Shown here: positions 43,301-46,288 of the stretch, piece by piece
Layout: every line of letters begins with the position of its first letter
How positions within the stretch are numbered: the first letter of the stretch is position 1
Assembly (NCBI GenBank): GCA_937967505.1
Contig: CALCJM010000102.1
Span: forward strand, 1-46,288
Length of the DNA stretch: 46,288 nucleotides
Source: an uncultured Pirellulaceae bacterium
Lineage (GTDB): Bacteria > Planctomycetota > Planctomycetia > Pirellulales > Pirellulaceae
Direction: 5' to 3'
Notes under the pieces: generated by a model
What the model saw: only the letters and a program-made list of their open reading frames with translations
Databases searched by the model: none
What the model was told of the DNA's origin: nothing
Made by a program: the position numbers and the translations under genes

Positions 43301-45256
43301 CAGTTCGATCCGACGCTGCTGGCCAACGGCAACTACGATATTCGTATCTTTGCCGAAGACTTCAGTGGCAATCGCTTCACGATCGCCGAAACGATCAGCG
43401 TCGAAGGCCAAGCCAAAATCGGCAACTACGCGACACAGTTTACCGACCTTCAGGTCCCATTGGCAGGGATCCCGATCACCATTACCCGCCAGTACGATAC
43501 GCTCAATGTGGCCACCAGCGGTGATTTCGGGCACGGTTGGAAACTGGGCATCGCTGACGGTAACCTGCGCGAGTCGATTCCGGTCGGGGAGGCTGAAGCC
43601 AACGGCGGTTCGACGCTCTTCGGAGCCTCGGAGCCATTCTTCCCCGGAGCGCGCGTGTTTATCACCACGCCCGAAGGACAACGGGTGGCCTTTGAATTTG
43701 ACCCGTATGTCGATACCACCACTCCAGCACTGCTAGGGGCCATCATTCGACCGCGCTTTGTGGCACTCGATACTGACTACACGCTGGAAGTGGAAGATAT
43801 TCCCCTGTCATTTCGCCCCGATGGCACGCTGGGACTGTACGCCTTCCGGCTGCCGTACAACCCGCGCGAGTACACACTGGTTTCGCGCGACCAGATCCGC
43901 TACCGCTACGACCAGTTCGACGGACTGCAAGATGTCAGTGATCGCAATGGTGTGACGCTGGACTACCGCGATGACGGAATCTTCTCCAGCACTGGCGAAT
44001 CCATCCAGTTTGTCCGAGACGACCTTGGCCGAATCACCGAAATTATCGACCCGGCCGGCAATTCGATTAACTACACCTACAGCGCTGCCGGCGATTTGAT
44101 CACCTACACCGATCAAGTGAACAACACTTGGACGCACGACTACTTCGCCGATCCGGCTCACTATCTGGAGAGAATCACCGGCCCACGCGGTAACGTGCTT
44201 CAACAGGTCCAATATGATGATGACGACGGACGGTTTGTCGGACTGGTCGATGCCTTGGGCAACGTGATTGAGCAGCAGTACGATATTGAGAACAACACCT
44301 TTGTGCAGATCGATCGCAACGGCAACCCAACGACGCTGCTGTTCGATGACCGGGGCAACATCACCGAAGAAACCGACGCCCTAGGTGGCAAGACGTTGTA
44401 CGAGTACGGCGATGCCGACAATCCGCGTCTGGAAACGGCAATCACTGATGCCAACGGGAACACCACGCGGTACCAATACGATGATGCTGAAAATGTCCTG
44501 TTGCAAGAAGAGCCCGACAGCGTCTTCACACGCTTTGAATACGATGAATTCAACAATGTGACCAAGCAAATCGGTCCATTCGCTTCGTTAGCCGAGGAAT
44601 CTTCGGCGCGGGTTACAGAATTCAAGTATGACGCCAACGGCAACCTGATCGAAACCATTGATGCTCTGGGCAACAGCAGCTTCCAGACCAATGACCAGTA
44701 TGGTCGTCCGCTGACGATCACCGACCGACGTGGCAACACGACTCAGTTGGAGTACGACCAACTGATCGGCTCTCCAACGCGTGTCATCAATCCTGACGCA
44801 ACGACGCAGGAGTTCACCTATGATGAACAAGGTCGTCCGTTAACGCAGACCAATGAACTGGGAGTCATTACGTCAACGGTGGTTTACGACGATCTGGGAC
44901 GGCAACTGAGTGTCAGCGGGGCCGACGGGCAATTGACGACATACGTCTACGACGCCGAACTGCTGGCCTCCGAGACTGTCACGATCAATGCCACCGACGT
45001 TCAGACGACGACTTACGAGTATGATGATAACAATCGCCTGTTCAAACAAACGGACGCCAACGGCGGCGTGGTTGAGCTAACTTACGATGCGGCCGGCAAT
45101 ACGACCTCTCTAACCGATCCAGTCGGCAATAAGACGGCCTATGTTTTTGACGCTCTTGTCACTTCCCGTATCAATCAGCACCAGCGCGTCAATGCTTTGA
45201 GCGTTTACGAACTCCACTTCGGGTTCAGCAAACGCGCTAATCTTCAGGTACAGTGA
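31373..45256 (+). CDS. Giant multidomain surface protein with RHS/YD repeats
   Basis: 4627 residues in one frame. The N-terminus is basic and has the planctomycete motif LEPRQMLAGD (46-55). In order, by rough residue number: FG-GAP/VCBS-like repeats (60-530); Big_5-type Ig-like (605-725); four PKD domains with INWGDG (733-1146); module M1 (1153-1343); two PKD (1350-1546); module M2, a copy of M1 (1550-1743); NHL-like propeller (1748-1970); five pre-peptidase-like repeats (1973-2500); IgGFc-binding-like region (2506-2926); Big_1 (2928-3020); Ig-like; cadherin/He_PIG-like (3230-3423); SdrD B-like (3425-3526); more Ig-like (3535-4011); RHS entry domain with ITRQYDTLN and GHGWKL (4013-4173); YD repeats (4176-4595). 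The last about 32 residues do not look like YD sequence, and the RHS core is missing. It is likely exported and acts at the cell surface in adhesion or toxin delivery; both roles are inference. Confidence 0.88.
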   Translation: MKLPLHSWKKTIGNLGYKVVKKRAPSTFRKNVKREQERSQQQYGTLEPRQMLAGDTGLTLQSELNQVFVTAADPLVVRTGQLDANLTQDAAILSANGRLTIATNGNDNSWQTRQTTDLGIPNAQAMELALINDDPFPDLVIQSSAGLHLAINDGDGNFSVSETLTPLAPGAFASPANLNGQPLRIATGFFNADTNLDIAAIAPGTDQLVTYLGNQDGTFSDPVIQSTGGDTPTSLIAGDFVGDAFPDFAVGHTDGTVTFIQNEGGTSFTNRADLTVGGFSAVTDLASEDIDDDGDTDIVVASGDQLTLLQNQRVEQNVTPVLINGSFGRGLSAWNTEITGQPTQFVAGSVNAQNGFVQLIENQSFLVSINQSFIVPAAPEKIEVDILSLGLEDPAGGIPDAFEISILDADGNALVPTFRPNATSFFNVNPGNAVSLAPGVTFDGTTVSVDISGIPAGTAATIFFDLVGNGPGNRSTVAFDNVRVTPENKFDSSFVPVTLAGPFVNANRVIIDDVDGDGNQDIVATDSSIGGGPDQLLVFNGRSTPDQTPNFDRTEVDLSGSGTGLVSLDSAPLSAGDDVSDVVVIANSGVALSPLAADVTAPQADLVSPVADQTNTGQVSRIDVRFDEPMRNIAVTDGASVTRPENYTLLAYGADGVRGTTDDTTIAVTAVSYDGLTGIASLTPDASAIPLADGIYEVVLNSAQLRDTSDNLLNAGNPVSFTFTMNGQGPQILPISAVTGNEGAIVEVRADFLDDGGALPYNAQINWGDGSITPANMIDFQAGAGIITASHIYADNATYDITITVQDAAGVTTQAFTTATISNVAPRAVAVPDLTVNQNQSIDQVIVDFTDPGFLNINTLTEETFSASINWGDGTTGVGAVTFATGVPGTPTTGTVSGTHAWSAPGSYQVSVTITDDDGGTATVQLTVQVLNSAPVVDPLPEITADEGASVTLSGTFRDATFADDDTADSYTATIDWGDGSQSPATVTFADGSGTFSAAHTWADNGQYNVSVILSDGNQSGGNQSATASTTANVANLAPTIVPATTLTIEAGQTLTRAFGQFTDPGFTNVVAGTTETFTANIDWGDGSTNTTGNLTVTQGQPGVLTSGVIDASHVFTAAGTYTVTLTVTDDDGAVATDTVTVEVTPTVVNDGLWLHPIDFETRADGGELAAGQVVTDQWAAWGVHVTTHDPVNHPAMIFNSARPTGGDSDLGSPNASFGGPGEGSGGHSDSPFANEIAQKNILILSEDANAQDPDDNAAGGTFVFTFANPVMLDEIRLLDINNGESAFVRLYDSSGAQISSTSVTGAGADNGFNIVDLSATGVASMEVELTGSGAITDLIFCRDGHPDGNTTITGNASVDEDQTYQLNLNTTAANVGSWSVNWGDGTRQTLPANATTATHVYHDGNASASIVASAIATNGAVSQSNQIDLTIANVAPVLTISGAPDVESGQPYALNLDSTDPGTDTISHWVINWGDGSAPQVISANPVSVTHTYAAEGQFSVTAQAYDEDSSTLQDSLLTVRTDGALFNPADYLPYVSNSISVNVIAPGTPESLWLPTIDFERAANRSALQSGDVITDQFATLGVHVTTHDPANHPAMIFNSANPTGGDSDLGTPNRAFGGPGQGSGGSSNDVARGNILIVSEDADGSDPDDHQRGGTLIFRFDNPVMLDEIGLLDIDSAQATLRLFDTGGNLIQSRAVAGAGDNSYQTVALDALGVARLEVEFTGSGAITDLVFCRTGHVIEPPPTKFITVDGGNDRGYEYDASFGQQGEFELAGGAVARGVTTTAAGNPVWVVKSNEWVSVYDRANDTLLGQWDAQGPEWARGIATDGTDIWIVDALHDRVYRYNGGAELTSGQHAASSSFGLHRRNHNPSGLAFFGDKLYVTDAGSERVFVYSASGQHEGNWSLDQRNGRSSGITTDVSGQHLWVTDYDDGDVYYYENGASRRSGSQSATARIALPGNNARPEGIADPATPIDIGQVVTGTIAAAGETVEYTFTGTAGQPIYSDVISGALFTGWALVSPSGATLHTSSVLRDVATLTLPEDGSYTLTVGRAGNNSTGDFSFQLIDVPATTVEPITVGQTVTGEMTTPGQRKTYTFEGTVGQKIFPDHLSGISNFSWTLTSPDGNEVFSDFLFRDGRAQTLTEDGTYTLTIGSPSNSRFGEFSFRLVDIPLTAVEAISIDQEVSGTRTAPGQQLSYTFHATAGQDLFFENQSASVSSNLGFRWRLEDPSGNEVFDRFFQSTRAATIVQDGQYTLTIGDVATSRTGDFSFRVWDVPQTVEQPINLGETVNDAVLIPSQFRKYTFDGSANQQIFIDFTIAGPPGAPRLSATDTSFKLVVTGPNDESVLDDNIKDSGVLTLPADGQYTIDIFAVQVSTSLDALTEYEFTVYDSTAAGPIPIEQATDIAGTTNPFQTKTYQFAGTAGQDLVLDIQRNVDNNASFEVTTPSGQVLSSPGRGDAFLGQLTETGIYTVTVTTDARNPGIFSQPDPDGRGDFAFRVQDIPVPVSTGLRDSTGTEFITAFTPSSSGVVNLPQTLTVRISSETDTVALVSVPDIGFASAVDVVAGQVTVVEVDPDALLSIDLEDGFSQKSLQVVSEDPVNVHILQDGGFSSDGYLALPTDALGTDYLTLDYYGVNSGLASSDAHFVVVGTEDNTQVTITTRIDAQSRVANTPYTINLNRGEIYRLNLTNSLLRDIDLTGTSIVSDKPVSVLSGSTISFVPSKVRFGDMLVEQLPSTDTWGQSFLTMPLATRTGGDTFRFLAAENNTRVTVNGTLVATLDRGEFHEMLIDDGAQIEGSRPILVGQYANGTQFDDVVGDPFFSIINPIEQGKSDFSFITGANGTNVHFLNVVTRTDNVATLKLNGQPVEESLFRAINGSRFSGAQIPLEEGAYRLIGDSVFTALVYGFGQEDSYGYSAGTNLASIAQAASISLTPETATLSPGQSQTVTALVLDTDGQPVSSVRVDFNVAGANPQTGFAFTDDAGNASFTWTGDNAGADAVTAFVGALFDSSNINFQAVEPSVTISTPDPSGVFRPGQALTIAGVATGGSVDAPIVNVTVNGEPVGSLDSAGNYFALVTANNGTQTFEVIATDLFGNTATDSVTIEATFANNGDVSQLSRLAENEGAFSFAHTTFNRSTDQLWFDYTITSTGQSTLQQGTRAAFSQFAPSAVFANPDSGTTTTLGQTDVFLQPANIPAGGLTVGETTDATRLSFFNLQRQRFDFDADLLAPQNTAPVFESTPQTVATIGQPYTYTAVANDIDGDTVRYSLAGAPATMSIDADSGLVSWTPADGDVANHAVQVVATDGQGGETAQSFVLTAAPEAPANRSPLFVSQPELNFNLGTTAGASSTWEYTALALDPENDPVTYALADGPTGMTVDPATGLVSWHVTDSDLGQYPVTVQATDSAGNLTPQTFTLNIVALEPASISGVIFADANGDTVQQVGETGLAGRTVYLDANTNGQPDIGEALQITNTDGAYTFSGLLAGSYAVSQVRQTGFAVNSPVDGVANVTVSSGQNIDGINFANVINGVTGESAPEITSSPERFAKVANLYRYQITASDADGDSLNFSLLNGPEGMTVDPATGLVTWLPTADQQQRTDVLVQVDDGNGNVAVQPFSLFVKPQFEAPSFISTPGRYATLDEAFAYDADVIDGDDLESIVFDLAAGPGGPNPATIDPVTGVISWVPDALDQDVQFTVTATDGSGLVASQSFLLDVRSTNTAPVFATDPVTEATSGANYTYNAVATDAEDEVTYSLVSPVNGVSINPRTGTVSILRATEAVDYTIRATDDRGLFTDQPVSVTVVADTEAPLVSINVTHDAVGASPESFLLDAIGTPTLKIGQTVRVQLYATDNVAVTSLNATVDGVPVVLDANWGFLYTATQPGIPVVVASAFDDSGNVTTTTQRLRVIDPADETPPEASIDSPKIGDVVTYLTDITATVSSDGDIFRWAVDYSPTGLDQWTILATGDTDIDGEVVAQFDPTLLANGNYDIRIFAEDFSGNRFTIAETISVEGQAKIGNYATQFTDLQVPLAGIPITITRQYDTLNVATSGDFGHGWKLGIADGNLRESIPVGEAEANGGSTLFGASEPFFPGARVFITTPEGQRVAFEFDPYVDTTTPALLGAIIRPRFVALDTDYTLEVEDIPLSFRPDGTLGLYAFRLPYNPREYTLVSRDQIRYRYDQFDGLQDVSDRNGVTLDYRDDGIFSSTGESIQFVRDDLGRITEIIDPAGNSINYTYSAAGDLITYTDQVNNTWTHDYFADPAHYLERITGPRGNVLQQVQYDDDDGRFVGLVDALGNVIEQQYDIENNTFVQIDRNGNPTTLLFDDRGNITEETDALGGKTLYEYGDADNPRLETAITDANGNTTRYQYDDAENVLLQEEPDSVFTRFEYDEFNNVTKQIGPFASLAEESSARVTEFKYDANGNLIETIDALGNSSFQTNDQYGRPLTITDRRGNTTQLEYDQLIGSPTRVINPDATTQEFTYDEQGRPLTQTNELGVITSTVVYDDLGRQLSVSGADGQLTTYVYDAELLASETVTINATDVQTTTYEYDDNNRLFKQTDANGGVVELTYDAAGNTTSLTDPVGNKTAYVFDALVTSRINQHQRVNALSVYELHFGFSKRANLQVQ
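34830..36600 (+). repeat. Duplicated module inside the giant gene
   Basis: The segments 34830-35400 and 36020-36600 encode two alike modules: LWLHPIDFETRADGGELAAG versus LWLPTIDFERAANRSALQSG, then VHVTTHDP-NHPAMIFNSA and PTGGDSDLG, FGGPG-GSGG, ILI-SEDA, NPVMLDEI, and TGSGAITDL-FCR. Two PKD domains separate them. The nucleotide sequences are also close, so the duplication is fairly recent. The module resembles secreted PEP-CTERM-type domains, but I do not assign it. Confidence 0.8.
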
Positions 45257-45668
45257 CACCTTGGTTGTACTTGAATGACTCAGTAATTTTTATAGAGTCA
45301 TCATTGACGTGCACTTTCCACAATTGGCTGGGAATGCCACTATAAACGTATCCCTCCCTTTTGTACAGATTCGGTCTGCCCGTCCTCTCAACGGTAACTT
45401 GCAAATCCGATTCTGATGATCCACTTAGGAGCGAGATTGACTTCTGGGAATTAGCCGGAATGTCGAAAACGACAAACTTTTTATTCCATACTTCCAGCGT
45501 AACAACTGGAACATCCAGAGAAGAATTATTTATAACCTGAATCTCATGCCCGAACGTTTCTAAGAACCATTTATAAATGCAAAGTAGTGAAAAAATCAAA
45601 AAGAACGTGATTGCTAGGTTTTTTATCGAAAATTGAAACCTGTAGTTTAAGCCATTTTTAGTATCCAC
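45237..45668 (-). CDS. Putative immunity protein, membrane-anchored
   Basis: 143 residues from the GTG at 45668, chosen because AAGGGGG lies just upstream; this overlaps the RHS stop (45658-45660) by 11 bases. An ATG 42 bases earlier is possible. One transmembrane helix is seen at about residues 17-33 (LAITFFLIFSLLCIYKW), followed by a beta-rich outer domain (HEIQVINNSSLDVPVVTLEV, VVFDIPANSQKSISL). No family is recognised. The AT-rich sequence and its place immediately after an RHS toxin-like end fit an immunity gene, which is inference. Its 3' end overlaps the last codons of the giant gene on the other strand by 20 bp. Confidence 0.6.
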   Translation of the reverse strand: MDTKNGLNYRFQFSIKNLAITFFLIFSLLCIYKWFLETFGHEIQVINNSSLDVPVVTLEVWNKKFVVFDIPANSQKSISLLSGSSESDLQVTVERTGRPNLYKREGYVYSGIPSQLWKVHVNDDSIKITESFKYNQGVTVPED

Positions 45669-46288
45669 GAGGATATCGCCCCCCTTCACAATCGCCATCA
45701 TCATCAGTCCCAGGTCCAGGTCCAGGCCCGCCTGGACATCCCGGACTCTCCTGAAGGTAGTTGCCTGCATTGAGTAATACCATGCAATTCTCTCCGCATG
45801 AGTTAGGCATGTTGGCTGCCCCTCGGCCTTGGGCATTATTCCATTGGTCCATACACACCTGCGCAGGGCTATTTGTAGAATTGTCTTCGTGAATGTTGCC
45901 AATAACCTCAGCGTCACTGCCACCAGCGCGTCCAAACCAACTACGAGCAAGCAAGCAACTCCAAACGCAATGGCGAAATGCATCCTGTAGACCATCCGAT
46001 CCACCCGGCAGTCCAGAGTTGCGTGCCTCTTCCGAAGCTTCTCTCCCTAAATTGTTAGCGGTATTGCAAATAAACGGCCCTAATCGAGCAATACAATCCA
46101 GAGCTTCAATTATGAATGAGCCCTCTGGATCAACTCCCCCCGGTACAAAATACCCTCTGTACAGGCTCATCCCATCGACATACTCCAGCGGATCGCGGCT
46201 GAGGAACTCACCCGTACCTAGATCGTAATACCTTGCCCTGAAATACATCAGACCAGTTTCATCTTCGTGCCTTCTGGAAGTGTAACCG
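45658..46288 (-). CDS. RHS protein C-terminus with toxin-like domain (partial)
   Basis: The frame is open to the right window edge. It begins GYTSRRHEDETGLMYFRARY and YDLGTGEFLSRDPLEYVDGM, the RHS-repeat-associated core, ending in DPEGSF. The following 150 residues are the variable tip: GLQDAFRHCVWSCLLARSWF, then IGNIHEDN and CMDQWNNAQGRG, a pattern like the DUF6973-type domain (A-F-R-H-x-x-W, H-E, M-D-x-x-N-N-x-x-G-R), then a cysteine-, proline- and glycine-rich end. Tips of this kind are polymorphic toxins or effectors released from the RHS shell. The small gene at 45237 follows at once. The core this protein holds is exactly what the giant plus-strand gene lacks. Confidence 0.85.
   Translation of the reverse strand, partial: GYTSRRHEDETGLMYFRARYYDLGTGEFLSRDPLEYVDGMSLYRGYFVPGGVDPEGSFIIEALDCIARLGPFICNTANNLGREASEEARNSGLPGGSDGLQDAFRHCVWSCLLARSWFGRAGGSDAEVIGNIHEDNSTNSPAQVCMDQWNNAQGRGAANMPNSCGENCMVLLNAGNYLQESPGCPGGPGPGPGTDDDGDCEGGRYPRGY

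Noticed and set aside
45158..45256. A dockerin-type end on the giant protein (DALVTSRIN looked like a dockerin helix)
   Set aside because: The calcium loop residues and the second repeat are missing; the stretch is better explained as sequence beyond a break point.
45112..45268. A short minus-strand frame beginning VSLYLKISAFAEPEVEF
   Set aside because: It reads plausibly at first but soon runs antisense through the YD repeats and stops; too short and unsupported to call a gene, though it may be a truncated remnant at the rearrangement point.

Overview
The window looks like a planctomycete chromosome, probably of the Pirellulaceae type. The clues are a giant surface protein opening with the LEPRQMLAGD motif typical of that phylum, a DUF1580-type protein, an SHD1-domain protein, a PEP-CTERM protein, a twin-arginine Gfo/Idh/MocA oxidoreductase, and an integrase of the style common in planctomycete islands. 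The phylum is inferred from these protein features; no rRNA is present.

Layout. Positions 1-2839 are host sequence: the end of a serine acetyltransferase, a sulfotransferase, an SMP-30/gluconolactonase-like secreted protein, and a gene-free stretch full of dispersed palindromic repeats. Positions 2840-17637 are an integrative element inserted in a tRNA-Leu(CAA) gene. Its ends are fixed by an exact 57-bp direct repeat, which is the 3' half of the tRNA. It carries an integrase beside the tRNA, a second tyrosine recombinase, a primase-helicase, an ERCC4-type nuclease, a small-terminase-like protein, a tape-measure-like protein, a DNA adenine methyltransferase, a two-repeat cysteine protein, a PEP-CTERM protein and at least two broken genes. 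No capsid, portal or large terminase gene is visible, so it resembles a phage satellite or a decayed prophage more than a complete phage.

Positions 17670-30437 are host again, mostly on the minus strand: an ABC exporter pair (1194-aa FtsX-type permease plus ATPase), a prenyltransferase/squalene-cyclase-repeat protein, a thioesterase, ribosomal protein S18, two plus-strand exported cysteine-rich proteins ending at a strong terminator, a second MacB-like ABC pair, the oxidoreductase and SmpB.

Positions 30438-31372 are gene-free and hold two tandem 130-bp repeats. From 31373 to 45256 runs one 4627-residue protein: FG-GAP-like repeats, PKD domains, a duplicated ~190-residue module, a propeller-like region, five pre-peptidase-like repeats, an IgGFc-binding-like region, cadherin/Ig-like domains, an SdrD-B-like domain and RHS/YD repeats. 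The YD repeats stop abruptly without an RHS core. Facing it on the opposite strand is the end of an RHS gene with core, toxin-like C-terminus and a small AT-rich immunity-like gene. The two may be convergent paralogues, or one locus rearranged by inversion.
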